64,000 bases of DNA, from the NCBI RefSeq assembly GCF_026651855.1, contig NZ_CP093281.1:248001-312000 (forward strand), in the 5' to 3' direction. The DNA comes from Pseudomonas silvicola (GTDB taxonomy: Bacteria; Pseudomonadota; Gammaproteobacteria; Pseudomonadales; Pseudomonadaceae). The notes beneath the pieces are model-generated. The model searched no databases. It was not told the DNA's origin and saw nothing but the letters and a program-made list of their open reading frames with translations. This document shows positions 48,356-60,068 of the stretch, one piece after another (position 1 is the first letter of the stretch; each line of letters opens with the position of its first letter). Position numbers and translations under genes: made by a program.

Positions 48356-49375
48356 AACCCATTCCGCTGCGCGACCATGTTCCAATCCTGCTGCTGGTGG
48401 TCAACGGCTGGGCTTTTAACGTTATCGCCATGAAGTTTGGCCTGATGGAACTGCCGCCGCTTTTCATGCTGACGCTGCGTTTTGTGCTGGTGGCGGCCCT
48501 GCTGCTGCCGTTTCGTCGCCTGACGTGGCGTCAGCTACCTGGCATGATGCTGCTGGGATTCACCTTTGGCTTTGTGCATTTCGGGTTAATGGTGATTGGC
48601 ATGCAAACCACCGATGCGGGCACCACCGCCGTGTTTATCCAGATGGGCACGCCGATCGCCATGCTGCTGGCAGCATTCTGGCTCAAAGAGCGGCTGCGCT
48701 ATCAGCAAATCGGCGGCGTAGTGGTGGCGTTTTTGGGCGTGATGATTCTGCGGGCAGTCGGCGCTGTCGCTGGCAAAGCATTATGTGGTTATTGATGAGC
48801 GCCTGTGGTTGGGCATGCAGCACGGTGCTGATCAAGCGTTTGCCGCCGATTGCACCGCTGGCGATGACGGTGGCTGTCACTGTTTGCCATTCCATTGGTG
48901 GGGGTGAGTTCGCTGCTCACCGAGCAGCAGCAGTTCACTTTGCTACTCGCAGCGGGTTGGCGCGGTTGGCTCGGGGTCATCAGCGCGCTGGGTTCGTCCA
49001 TCTCGCTTATTCATTGTGGTACGGCCTGCTGACGCTATCCCGCCAGCCAGATTCTGCCCTGGTCACTGCTCCAGCCCGGCGCTGGCATTACTGATGGGCG
49101 TAGCAATTCTGCATGAATCGCTGGATCACAGCAAAGTGATCGGCACGCTGCTGATTGTAGGAGGGATATTGCTGGCAGTGGTACGAGGCACAGTCATGAA
49201 GAAGAGGGTGTTCGTGTATTGGGATTATTCAGCCGGAATGCTCAGAACTCTTTATGTAAGAGGGTTATATCGGCATATCACTCAAACCTGCTATGCGGCA
49301 TGTAAGGCGCGCACGTCGGCTCAAAACCGTGAGTTAATTCCTATCTTCCTGATTATTACTCTCCTATTTAATTAA
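48352..49375 (+). CDS. EamA/DMT-superfamily transporter (frameshifted)
   Basis: Membrane exporter beginning at a GTG that overlaps the amidase stop (GTGA), so it is translationally coupled. Helices: HVPILLLVVNGWAFNVIAMKFGLMELPPLFMLTLRFVLVAALLLPF, LPGMMLLGFTFGFVHFGLMVIGMQTTDAGTTAVFIQMGTPIAMLLAAFWLKERL and GGVVVAFLGVMILRAVG. The second half is in other frames (MWLLMSACGWACSTVLIKRLPPIAPLAMTVAV; LALLMGVAILHESLDHSKVIGTLLIVGGILLAVVRG). The family-like part ends near 49190, and the remaining residues may be spurious. Last gene of the nitrogen operon. It may export a reaction product. Confidence 0.82.
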
Positions 49376-49686
49376 TTCCCCTCAATACAGCGCTTTATTA
49401 ATGTCTGGCACTAATATTTATAAATGACTGCTATTAATCTGATTCGAACAGAAAACCCTTCACTATTTTGTGTAAACAGTCACAGTATCGACCAATTAAA
49501 ATGAAAGCGTAAAGTAAAGAGAATATGAAGGTTATTTGACTATATAACCTTTTGACAAATAAATATACCAGTAATGCATATAAACCCGTTGCTTTGAGCG
49601 TAGAACATCAATCGAAAGCATAAACAACTGCAACTCAACATAGAAAGTGTATGAGACGTGACATGTATTCCTAACGATATGGATCA
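49376..49686. other. AT-rich intergenic region
   Basis: About 310 AT-rich bases between the EamA gene and the flippase. I see no coding frame, RNA gene or clear hairpin. The true N-terminus and promoter of the flippase gene may lie in its last part. Confidence 0.5.
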
Positions 49687-50882
49687 TGCTGGAAGTCAGT
49701 CAATATCATCGGGCTGATATATATCAATTCATTAATGGCTAAATACATTGGCCCGGATAACTTTGGCAAGATAAACATCGCCACCTCGCTGTTTATCTTT
49801 GTACAGACGTTGTCATGGTTTGGTGGCCAGAATATTATTTTTAAACGCATGAGTGAGAGAGCCCGTTCAGGTATCTCTTTGGCGATGCATACGCAGAATC
49901 AGAGACGTTTTTTCTTTCTCATCTCCTCAAGTGCAGTACTCACGTATCTCTACTTCTTTACGGATCTCACGGTCTTTATCTTTGGCGTTGCCAACTGCAT
50001 CGCGACGTATTACATCGTGATGGACTTCTTTTCGATCTATAACAACACTCAATTAAAATCAAAGATCAATACGATTACCAATGTCATCGGATTGTCTTTG
50101 GCACTGATGGCCAGATTTTACATATCTCACTTTGAACTGCCGATTTACTATTTCACGATACCTATCATCATTATCCCTCTGGTCCCTTACGTCATGCGCC
50201 TTGTGTACTTTAGGCAGACCACAGCAGTCAATGAAAGTAGTAAAGGTGCTGTGATGTATAACCGTCATATGTTGTATACCGGCGGGGCCTTAATTCTGTC
50301 GAGCATATCAGCGGATATCTACACGCAGATTTCGAGTATTTTCTGGCTAAAATGATCTCTTACTCAAATCTGGGAATCTATAGCGTTGCATTAACCATAG
50401 GAGGCGCCTGGTCATTTATCGTATTGGCATTAATAACGAGTTTCTTCTCAAAGATTTACAATGAAAAGAATCAACCTGCTGTAGATGAATTACTAAGTAA
50501 AATCAACAGGATTGTAATCCTGCTGTCTCTTGTTGTGCTAGGTGGGTTCTATCTGTTTGGTGATGACTTTATCCATTTGCTTTATGGCAATAAGTATATG
50601 GAATCTGCCGAAGAATTATACCCATATCATTATTGGCACGATGTTCTCGTCACGGGAACGATCTGCTACCGGTATATGATTAAAGCCGGATACAACTACC
50701 TGGCTAAGAAGATGTTTTTTGTGTATTAACCGTGCCCATTCTCTGGCTAATGATTCGCACCTTCGGGATTAATGGCGCTGCATACTGTTTTTGATTGTCG
50801 AAATTTTGTGTATGCGTTGCTAGTGCTTTTTTCAAGAATAAAACAATCATCAAAATGCCTCAACATTTTCAAAATGAGATAA
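49687..50882 (+). CDS. Wzx-like oligosaccharide flippase (frameshifted, start uncertain)
   Basis: Polysaccharide-biosynthesis membrane protein with about 12 helices: NIIGLIYINSLMAKYIGPDNFGKINIATSLFIFVQTLSWFGGQNIIFKRMSE (the typical GPxxFG start of Wzx), SISADIYTQISSIF, LGIYSVALTIGGAWSFIVLALITSFFSKIYNEKN and a C-terminal RYMIKAGYNYLAKKMFFVY. Breaks lie near 49735, 50350, 50635, 50729 and 50780. The final segment ends KCLNIFKMR at 50882. It moves lipid-linked glycans across the inner membrane. Base composition is clearly more AT-rich than the neighbours, suggesting horizontal origin. Only one other likely glycan gene is present. Confidence 0.83.
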
Positions 50883-50887
50883 TTTCA

Positions 50888-51759
50888 ATGAGAATGATTA
50901 AACACACACAGTTAAGTCAGCTCTGAAAATTAAGCGCCTTATTTCACAGAATTCTGTGCTAAAGCTCACTACTATATAAAATTCAGAGAAAAAACTTAAC
51001 TTATCAAACCCCACGAATTTCAATGAAAAAATTCAGTGGCTTAAGTTTAATGAGTTCAATAATGAGATTTACACGCAGTGTGCAGATAAATTCAAGGTCA
51101 GAGAATATATTATATCCAAAGGCTGCGGTGAAATTCTCAATGAGCTTTATGGCGTCTACGATAATCCGCAGGACATTGACTATGCTGCATTACCGGAAAG
51201 ATTTGCCCTGAAGTGCAACCACGGCGCAGGCTACAACATCATTTGTAGTGATAAATCCTCATTGGATGTTGAAAAAACCAACAGGCAGCTGAGTAAGTGG
51301 TTGAGTGAGGATTTCTCATCACATTTTATTGAGCCTCAATACCGCAAGATCGAGAGAAAGATTCTCTGTGAAAAATTCATCGAGAATGAACGCGGTGGTT
51401 TTCCAGACGACTATAAGTTTTACTGCTTTAACGGTAAACCCTACGCGGTCATGGTTTGTGTCGGCCGTGAAAAAGGCACACCTAAATTCTATTACTTTGA
51501 CATGAACTGGAATCCGCTACCCTTTGAGGATACGGTGAAGTTGATTAATAAGTATGACCTGCCAGAGATGCCTGATGGCTTTGTGAAAATGAAGCAATAT
51601 GCAATGAAACTGGCGACGGATTTTAAATTTGTGCGCGCTGATTTCTATCTTCTCAATGGTGAGGTCATTTTTGGCGAGCTGACATTTACACCTTCAGCGG
51701 GACTGGATGTGTCACTTCAGGAAGCGGATGCCATTTTGGGTGGGCAACTAAGGTTGTGA
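50888..51759 (+). CDS. TupA-like ATP-grasp glycan-modifying protein (frameshifted at N-terminus)
   Basis: The C-terminal 230 residues read NEFNNEIYTQCADKFKVREYIISKGCGEILNELYGVYDNPQDIDYAALPERFALKCNHGAGYNIICSDKSSLD (ATP-binding lysine and glycine loop), CEKFIENERGGFPDDYKFYCFNGKPYAVMVCVGRE and FVRADFYLLNGEVIFGELTFTPSAGLDVSLQEAD (metal-binding Glu). This is the TupA-like ATP-grasp family found in exopolysaccharide and teichuronopeptide clusters. The upstream part is frame-broken in A-rich runs (near 51000 and 51070). The start is a guess between 50888 and 50940. It follows the flippase directly and is likewise AT-rich. Confidence 0.78.
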
Positions 51760-51842
51760 TCTGTGTACATGGAGCGCCCCAGACAGAGTAGAGTTAACTC
51801 TCGCAGTTGATGAATAGCGTTTTGGGGATTGAGGGCGGCATA

Positions 51843-52034
51843 ATGAAGCATAGCCAATCCTTTTCATTTATTGATTCAGCTCCGCGACTGCGGCTGGCAG
51901 TGATACAGGCCTTTAACACCTTCGAGTCTCAATCGTTTCCTGGTCAGGCGGCAGCAAGGCAAGGCGTTGTAAGGGATTTCAGGATTCCAGACCATATGTT
52001 TAAAAAATACGGTTTTATCGACATATGGCCATAA
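51843..52034 (+). CDS. Small hypothetical frame
   Basis: 63 residues (MKHSQSFSFIDSAPRLRLAV...), ending FKKYGFIDIWP. The ribosome-binding site is weak, I recognise no family, and it could be chance or a remnant of a longer gene. It is the only frame of note between the ATP-grasp gene and the two-component genes. Confidence 0.25.
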   Translation: MKHSQSFSFIDSAPRLRLAVIQAFNTFESQSFPGQAAARQGVVRDFRIPDHMFKKYGFIDIWP

Positions 52035-52059
52035 CATGTCGATGGCGTAAACATGTCGA
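52018..52059. promoter_or_regulatory. Three ATGTCGA-type half-sites upstream of the response-regulator gene
   Basis: TCGACAT (52018-52024), ATGTCGA (52036-52042) and ATGTCGA (52053-52059) form one inverted and one direct pair. The direct repeat is extended to AACATGTCGA with 17-base periodicity. They lie 220-260 bases before the EvgA-like start, in a region with no gene. Possible regulator-binding cluster. Confidence 0.35.
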
Positions 52060-52279
52060 AATCATAATATGTAAGATATATCATTCAGCCTAAAATGTTA
52101 AATGAACACATAACAGCAAGAGGTCAATGTTAAAGGAACTAATACTATAAAAATCAATGCATTATTCACCTTACAAGATGGGGTTTCGATAAGTACTTTC
52201 CTACAGACTATTCTTAGTTATCTTGTTAGGCTATCTTCAAATCAATCCTGTCCAACCGATCTTACGGACCGCCTATCCC

Positions 52280-52895
52280 ATGAAGAAAGTGCTTTTGTCG
52301 ACGACCATCGGTGATTCGTTTTGCCGTGAAAATGCTGCTGGAGCAGAAGAAGCGAGATGGAGGTGTGGCGGAAACCGATAATGGTGTGGATGCTATCCAG
52401 AAGACCAAAGATACGCGCCCGGATCTAGTCCTACTGGATATCGGTTTACCTAAAGTGGATGGTTTTCAGGTGTTACAACGCCTGCGCGCACTGCAGTTAC
52501 CGCTGAAAATTTTGGTGCTGACTTCGCAGGGGGGAGCAAACTTTGCTCAACGTTGCAAACAGGCTGGGGCTGACGGTTTTGTGACGAAAAGTGATGATTT
52601 AGGCGAACTCACCGATGCGATTAAAATGGTGATGCGCAATTACAGCTTTTTCCCGCAAATGGAGTATGGGCAGTCGAATAATCGGGATGACGGCAAATTG
52701 CTTTCTGATATTTCCGATCGTGAACTCAGTGTGCTGATCAATGCTAAAGGGCTGACCAATAAGCAGATCGGGGAGCAACTGGTGTTAAGTGAAAAGACCA
52801 TCAGTACCTACAAACATCGCCTAAAACAGAAACTCAACGCACACACGTTGATTGAGTTGATCGATTTTGCCCGTCGTAACAATTTGATTGGATAA
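52280..52895 (+). CDS. EvgA/BvgA-like LuxR-type response regulator (one frameshift near start)
   Basis: About 205 residues. MKKVLL leads, after one missing base near 52300, to VIRFAVKMLLEQKK and the receiver domain with phosphoacceptor Asp in PDLVLLDIGLPKVDGFQVLQRL, LKILVLTSQGGANFAQRCKQAGADGFVTKSDDLGELTDAI (Thr/Ser and Lys switch residues). The GerE/LuxR helix-turn-helix is LSVLINAKGLTNKQIGEQLVLSEKTISTYKHRLKQKLNAHTLIELIDFA. This arrangement matches EvgA/BvgA. It precedes an EvgS-like sensor by nine bases, so they form one operon. Confidence 0.88.
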
Positions 52896-52903
52896 TTCTT
52901 GCT

Positions 52904-55900
52904 ATGCAGCGCTTACGCGTCATTTTACTGTTTATTGGGATGTGGCTTATCTGCGCGCCCGTTCAGGCTTCCGAACTTCAGTTAATGACGCATCTGATAG
53001 GCTCAGAACAACCTGCTTTAGTATTGTCCCCGATGAAAAGAGCCTTCCTTCATCAGAAGCATCAGTTGGTCATGGGCGTAATGCGCTGACTCGCCCCCCC
53101 TTATGGAATGCGTAATATTCGTGGCGAATTTGAAGGTATCAGCGCGGATTACGTCGGCCTAATCGCACAACAGTTAGGCGTTCCGGTACGTATTGAAACC
53201 TTTAACGATCCTGAAAAGCGCTGGCAAGCATTGGCGGCAGGAAAATCGATTTTATTCCTTCTGTGCCCAAATGCGTAGCCAACAACGATTTTGCCATGTC
53301 TGCATCCTATGCAGAGACCGGGCGGTTCTGGGTATGGAGATAGAAACACACCAAAAAGCTATCTGATAATCTGCAAGGGGTTCAGGTCGCTTTAGTCAGA
53401 GATTACCTGCCGCTTTCACTGTTACGCCAATATTACCCGCAAGCCAGGTTTCGTCTCTATGATAATTATCAGGATGCACTCAGCGCTGTGGCTTTTGGCA
53501 AAGCGGATGTCTACTGGGTAACAGTTATTCGCTAAGTCGCAACTACCTAAATAATGTGCATTTGTCGCGTTACAGCACCTTGCCCGTCAGGATATCGCCT
53601 TCGCGTTTAGCCACAATCAGCCTGAGCTTTTGTCATTATTTAACAAGGCGTTGCGAATATTCCTTTGGCTGATAAGTTGCAAATCAACCGCATCTGGCAG
53701 CCTGATTTAAGTCGATATTACCCAGTCTGTTAATTCGTTGACGTTCACCGGAAGAACAACGATGGATGGCGGCGCATTCTCACGTCAATGTGGTGTTGTT
53801 TAGCGGCGATAAAGCGGCGCCAATGACCATTGTGGGGGCCAATGGGAAATTACGCGGAATGGCATACGATTTGCTTTCGATAGTGAGTCTGAAAACCGGG
53901 CTCATCTTTGAATATAGTACTGTCGATAATGTCCAGTTGATGCAACGGGTTAAAACGGCGGAAGTTGACATGTTCGCCTCACTCACCCCAGTATGGAGTT
54001 CGCAACAGATCCTCTTTGCACTCGCCCTTATCTGCGCAGTGCTTATGCTCTTACCACGCGCGCAAACCGCAGCGATATTCATTCTCTGCCAGATCTACGT
54101 GGTAAGCGGCTGGCGATGGTGTCGGGCAGTGGATCAGAAGATCTCATTCACTCATTTTCCTGATATCACATTGGTTTCCGTGGATAACGAATCTGCATTG
54201 ATGGAGACCGCTGGCTGAAGGGCGCGCAGATGCTGCTGTGGGTATTTTGATGATGTCGGATTACAAATTAAGTCTCTTACTACAGGCAACAAAATTGTGG
54301 CGACCGTGGGATCGGCCCGCCTGGATATCCTTTGGTGTCGGGCCAGGCGATCCTGAACTGCAATCCATACTTGATAAAGTACTGTTAAGCATTCCGCCCG
54401 TCGAAATGGAGAGTTTGGCAAACCGTTGGCGCCCAGGGGATTTTGTCAATGTTGACGATTTTTGGGCGCGTTATCGTGATTTGATGATCGCGTCCGCTAT
54501 TTTCACCGGCATCATTATCCTGCTGACGGTGGGATGGGCTCTTTATCTGCGTCAGCAGATAAAACGTAAGGCGGCACTCCGCCGGGAATTAAACAATCAA
54601 CTGGCGCAGTTGCGTACCGTGGTAAGCAGTATGCCGTTCCCGTTTCTGCGCGATCGTCAGGGAAGACTGACATTCTGCAACGAACGCTATTTAGTCGAAA
54701 CCGGTGTCACCTATGACGAGGCGCTGGGCAAAACCATGGTACTGGAACATCGGCCTGCGCACCCCAGAACAAGCGGCTTTTTTTTTTTCTACCATGGCAG
54801 CTAATGGAAGTGATGAACTCCGACTCCGCATTCTCCGAATCGCCGTTACGACTTGTGGGACAACCCCAATTCTTCCATCGGCATTACGGTATATCAGTGG
54901 ATTGAACCCTGGCATGACAGTGATGGCACGGTGGTGGTGATCGGGGGATGGATGGATATCTCGGAACGTGAAGCACTGTTTGCCGAGCTACGTGAAGCCA
55001 AAGAGCGTGCGGAAGATTCTAACCGTGCAATCCGTGTTCCTCTCAACCATGAGCCACGAAATCCGTACGCCAATGAACGCGATCATCGGCATGCTGGATA
55101 TGGCATTAAAGAAAGGACGCAATGGCGAGCAGGATATACAAGCCCTTGAAGTCGCCTATGAATCGGCTGACAGTCTGGTGGGACTGATTGGCGATATTTT
55201 GGATATTTCACGCATCGAGGGTGGACAGCTGGATTACCATCCTGAACCCGTTGATCTGGCAAAGCTGATTGATAATCTGCTCAAAGTTTTTCAGGGATTA
55301 GCACTGGATAAAAACATCAGTCTGACCAAGCGCTATCCTGAAGAACCTCTTCAACCGGTTCTTGCCGATCCTCTGCGTATCAAGCAAGTGCTATCCAATT
55401 TACTGGGCAATGCCATTAAATTTACCGATCAGGGCGGTGTTTCACTGATCGTCCAGCAGCAGGTGGATGCGGTGAGCAATCTGGTGACCTATACCATCGA
55501 TGGTGACAGTGGTATCGGTATTGATCAGGCACAGCAGGCGACGTTGTTCCAGCCCTTAGCCAGGCGGACAATCGTCGATCCGGGACCGGATTAGGTCTTA
55601 TATCAGCCGGACCGTTTGTGAAAATGAACGGTACGTTAACCTGAGAAGCGAGCGGGGTATTGGGACCTGTGTAAGCGGTGATGTGCGTTTGCCTCTGATG
55701 AGCAGTGCAGGGGAAAGAGACGAATCAATCCATGATATTGCTGCGGCTTTGCCCAGCGGTAAGGTGCTGGTGGTCGATGATAATGCCGCCAACCGCATGT
55801 TACTGGCGAAACAGCTCAGTTGGCTGGGGCAGCAGGCGACGCTAAGGGATGGCTATGAAGCATTGCAATTCTGGCAGCAAGAACACTTCGATGTGATCAT

Positions 55901-56472
55901 CACTGACTGCAATATGCCGGGTCTCAGCGCTATCAATTGACCCAGGTGATCCGAGAATCAGAAGCAGAGCAGTCGCGTGGGCGGCGTGGATTATCGGCTT
56001 CACCGCCAATGCGATGCAAGAAGTTATGAGCTGTTGCATGGAAGCGGGCATGAACAGTTGTTTATTTAAACCTTGCTCGTTAAACAGTTTGTCACGGCAC
56101 TCAGTCAGGCCCATTCCGACCAGGCTGCTGAGTGGGTTGAAGAACATAACCCGCCAATTGAACAGGCGGATGAAGAACAACGCATGGCGGAAAGCGCATG
56201 ATTTAATGGTCACCACATTACAAGAGGATCTCTCCAAACTTGCTGTTTTAACGCCAGCGGAGGATCGCCACGTGATCGCCGATCTTGTTCATCGTATCGC
56301 GGGAAGTCTGCGTATTGCGCGGCGTAATGAGCTGGCAGATGCCTGTCTGAGTCTGGAAAAGCAGTGCCGGGATACGTCTTTACCGGTCGAGGTCTTCACA
56401 CCCGCTCTGATGTCACTGACGACAGAACTTTACGCTTATCTCTCTGACTTACAGAATTCGCCGGTGCTGTGA
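52904..56472 (+). CDS. EvgS/BvgS-like hybrid sensor kinase with two Venus-flytrap domains, PAS, REC and HPt (frameshifted)
   Basis: Very large sensor, about 1190 residues. Order: a signal peptide (RVILLFIGMWLICAPVQA), a first periplasmic SBP domain (MRNIRGEFEGISADYVGLIAQQLGVPVRIETF), a second (SHVNVVLFSGDKAAPMTIVGANGKLRGMAYDLLSIVS), a membrane helix (ASAIFTGIIILLTVGWALYL), PAS (LRTVVSSMPFPFLRDRQGRLTFCNERYLVETG), HisKA with phosphoryl His near 55055 (STMSHEIRTPMNAIIGML), HATPase (DPLRIKQVLSNLLGNAIKFTDQGG), receiver (VLVVDDNAANRMLLAKQL, IITDCNMPG) and C-terminal HPt (DLVHRIAGSLRIARRNEL). Breaks near 53080, 53270, 53345, 54000, 54780, 55030, 55560 and 55940 split it. It phosphorylates the EvgA-like regulator through a His-Asp-His-Asp relay. 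The stimulus is unknown. Confidence 0.87.
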
Positions 56473-56480
56473 GGCACCGG
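56461..56480 (+). terminator. Hairpin terminator at the sensor-kinase end
   Basis: CCGGTGC and GCACCGG with loop TGTGAG, spanning the stop codon and followed by TTTATTT. It separates the first two-component operon from the convergent second pair. Confidence 0.7.
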
Positions 56481-56492
56481 TTTATTTCTCTG

Positions 56493-57106
56493 CTATGCAA
56501 AGCCATTTCTCGCGGCTAAATCCACCACATCGCTGATCTTACTGGTTTGCATCTTCTTCATAATGCTGCGTTTATAGGTACTGACGGTTTTACAACTGAT
56601 ATCCAGCTCCTGGCAATGGTCTTGTTTTTTTTACCGGCGGCCAGATGACGTAGCATCTGTATTTCCCGATTGGTGAGTGACTGTATAATCAATCTGTCAG
56701 GATATCGCTGATGATAAGCGTTTTTAGCATGGCGAAATATCACGGACTCGTTATTGGCGAGCGCGGTTAACACGCTGCTGAGTTTTTCAATGGGACAGGC
56801 TTTGCTCATATACGCCTGATAATCCAGGCGTAAACTGCGCAACAGATAATAAACGCTGTCGTCTCCTGCATATGCAAAGATTCGGATATCGGCATAACGA
56901 CGCTTTAACCTAATGAGTTTCTCTAGCGAGGCGTGGCTAAGTTGGGCCGGGTCAAAAACCACAAGATGTGGGCGAAACACTATCGTATTATAGATGAAGT
57001 CATCCTCATCGCCGGTGGCGATAATGATTTTATCTTGACGTTGCTGAAACAAAGGCACTAAAACATCGCGAATTAACGGCTGTCGATCATAAATAATAAC
57101 GTGCAT
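56493..57106 (-). CDS. Second BvgA/EvgA-like response regulator (frameshifted)
   Basis: The receiver begins MHVIIYDRQPLIRDVLVPLFQQ, with a single acidic residue where most have two, and has FRPHLVVFDPAQLSHASLEKL (probable phosphoacceptor Asp) and a Lys in YQAYMSKACPIEKLSSVL. The LuxR helix-turn-helix is SLTNREIQMLRHLAAGKKNKTIAREL, then, after one break near 56610, DISCKTVSTYKRSIMKKMQTSKISDVVDLAARNGFA. It is only modestly similar to the first regulator, so the two pairs are not a recent duplication. The kinase gene is 106 bases upstream. Confidence 0.85.
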
Positions 57107-57211
57107 CAGGGCGTCCTTGCTGTGTAAGAAAATACTAAACTATTCTACACAGCGGTGCCTTTATTAACCAAGCTGGGTCTTTAATTCATCGAATGACAGA
57201 CAAGAATATTT

Positions 57212-60068
57212 TTACGAAGGAGGGATATGAAGATGTCGCTCAACCCATTGCGCCAATTCTTCGGGGGAAAGCGGTTTTGTCAGGCAGGTGTTCATACCTG
57301 AGCTAAGACAGGTTTTGGTGGCATCAAAGCCGCTCATTGCGGTCAGCCCCAGAATCGGCACGGGACCAAGACGCTCATTGGCTTCCTGCTGGCGAATATG
57401 ACGCGTCATCGTAAAACCATCCATTTCAGGCATGGTGCAATCAGTGATGATCACATCGATTTGAGCCTGATGCTTCTGCCACAACGCCAATCCTTCTTTG
57501 CCATTACTGGCAACCAGAACCTCATGGTGGTTATTTTGTAGCTGTTGGCTGAGCATCAGGCGCGCGGGTGGGTAATCTTCAACTATCAGCACCTTTGAGC
57601 GCCTCTGCTCGCCGGGAAGTGTTATCGGTGTCAGTTTGGCTGGATGCGCACTGAGATGGAGACTCACCGCGCTGCCTTTGCCTGCCACCACTTCAGCGGT
57701 AATCTCCGCGCCAGCCGCATGTGCCATCCGCTGACAGGCTGCGAGGCTGAAGCGGTCAGCGCCCAGTCGCGTTCGTCGGCTTCCTCTTCATACCTCTGGG
57801 CTGTTCATGAGAGTGCGGTGGCGTGAACCCGTTGCCCTGGTCGCTCACTTCAATGACAGGTGATGGCACCCATCGGGCCTTTAGGGTTTCAAGCGGGTAG
57901 ATTGCCACTGCAATTTCCCCTTGCTCGGTATGTTGAATGGCATTACGCAGCAGGCTAGAGACAATACGGATAATAAACAGCGGATCGAACTCAAACATCG
58001 GGGCTGGCAGCGCATCGGTCACGTTGATTTGCAGCCCTTTATCTTCCGCCTGCTGGCGAAAAAGCGCCACCGTACTGTGCAGCAGTGATGGATATTCACC
58101 ACCCGACTGTGATTATTGCTATACGCGCTTCGGCGGAAGATATCAAATACATCCCCACCCGTGACAAAAAGAATACAGGCGGACTCATAAGCGGTTTGCA
58201 CATTCTCATTGTGCAATTTTTGCTGCTGCAATCGGCCGAGTTCCAACTCCAGCAACCCCATCATGGCATTAAGCGGCGTGCGCACTTCATGGCCCATACT
58301 CTTCATAAATTGGTTGCGTGAGTGCAGCACCTGTTGATTCTCGGCGGTGGCGCGTTCCAGTTGTTCGATTAACGCCTTGGATTGCAGATGCCGGGCCACT
58401 GTTTTCAGGCTGTTGCGCAGGCGAGTCACCCACAAAAAGAGACAGCCTGCTATCAATAGGGCGGTGATGATGATGATAAAAAGCGTCCATGAGGTCTCCA
58501 GCATCGTAATGACTTGCTCGGGACCGGGAGGGTATCACGCCAACGATGCTGCCAGATGGGTCAGCGTATTCGTGATCTGGCTGCAATGCCTTATTGGTCA
58601 AGCTCAAGGCCGGGGATTATCCCGTTTCGCCGCAAAACTGATATTCAGCGGCTTCACGGGCAACGCTAATGCCTGATAGAGCGAGCCGATACCCGTGCGT
58701 TTCAGATGATATTGCGCGGCAAACTGTGAGGCCACCAGCACGTACTTGCTGTTTTAGCAGGTGAAGTGCCGTTTGCAGGTTCTCCACTTCAACCAATTGC
58801 AGCGTGGCATTGTGTCGAGCCAGGAATTACTGGTTTTGTCTTACGATGGCACTTCGTCTGACAAATCTTATTATCAAAGGACGCGCCCGTGTTGACGATT
58901 CATCAACAGTACAGGCGGTGTGACCAACCATGGCGTACCGGTTTGCAGCCGGGGTGCAGTGGTTTCATCTTCACCCGGCACACTAAAAGCCTGGCTGACT
59001 AACGCCTGAGGATAGCGCGCGAGAAAAGCAGCCTTTTCTTCCTGATCGTTGTTGATGACATGATAGTCAAAAGCACCAAAGCGATCGCTAATGAATTTCA
59101 GCAGATTGATGGAGAGGCCGTCGGGCTTATCCTGGGCATTCATGAAGCTGTAAGGCTCAAGGCGGCTATCCAGCACCACTTTGACTGGTTGGTTTTCGGT
59201 TAACCACGTGATCTCTTCAGGGCTTAACGCCAGCACACGTGACGCTTCAGCGGTGTCGTGATTCAACCCCAATCGTGAGAAATGCGCAACCGACTCACCA
59301 GCGGCAGGGCATCCAGCACCTGGTCAATAGCGGTAAAGTAATTGTGGCGCACGGCTGTTCACTCCCAAAGCTGAAGTTCAGCGCACCTAAGGTTGCATCC
59401 GGCGTCAGCCAGACATAGCTTAAGTCGCGTGCCAGTAGTGGGCGGTGGTGCGATTAATGGCAATCGCACCGACTCACCGGTAGCCAGTCGCTGTACTGCA
59501 TGGTAATAATCCAAAAAACTATTTGGTGAAGCACCATAGGGGTCCCATTGATGCTGTTTGTCTTGCATTAACGCCAATAACCCGTTCTCAATTTCCGTTT
59601 GCTGAAGTAGAGCCTGATCGGAATGTATCACCACGGCCTGATCGTGCAGCCACGGCAAGGAGGCGGCAACGGTACGGTTGTTCTCCAGAGCGGGACGCCA
59701 GATGGCCAGCATGTCGATGTCACCGTGATGTAACGCGCTCAGCGCTTCGCTGCGTGTCGGGAAATAGAGCAATTGGAAATGCACATTCAGGGTTGATTCG
59801 ATGACGGATAAATAATCGGCATCAATACCGGCTAGCACACCACGCTCGACCCCCAGGCTGACAGGGGGCTGCGATACACCCCAAACCCCGACGTTAATAC
59901 GTGGGTGGCGTTGCACCAGTGTCTGACATCGGCATTCAAGGTGACCGCAGGCGGGTTAACCTCAATACGGGGCGTTAACACTAACGGTACGCCACCCGCA
60001 ATGCTGCCGCTCGCGAAAAGCAGGGTATAAATCAGTACGAGATGCGATAGCAGGTGAGAGAATTTCAT
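57212..60068 (-). CDS. Second EvgS/BvgS-like hybrid sensor kinase, no PAS or HPt seen (frameshifted)
   Basis: About 950 residues after correction. A signal peptide (LLSHLVLIYTLLFASGSIAGG) is followed by a first SBP domain (RINVGVWGVSQPPVSLGVERGVLAGIDADYLSVIESTLNVHFQLLYF) and a second (LTENQPVKVVLDSRLEPYSFMNAQDKPDGLSINLLKFISDRFGAFDY). Then come a membrane helix (TLFIIIITALLIAGCLFLWV), HisKA (FMKSMGHEVRTPLNAMMGLLELELG), HATPase (DPLFIIRIVSSLLRNAIQHTEQGEIAVAIYP) and one receiver (KVLIVEDYPPARLMLSQQL, IDVIITDCTMPEMDGF), ending HLHIPPS. No PAS domain lies between helix and HisKA, and no HPt follows. Breaks lie near 59900, 59350, 59280, 58830, 58740, 58510, 58110 and 57780. Confidence 0.85.

Noticed and set aside
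54778-54790. Run of 13 T inside the first sensor kinase as a terminator or slippage site
   Set aside because: No hairpin precedes it and it coincides with a frame break in the coding sequence, so a base-calling error is more likely.
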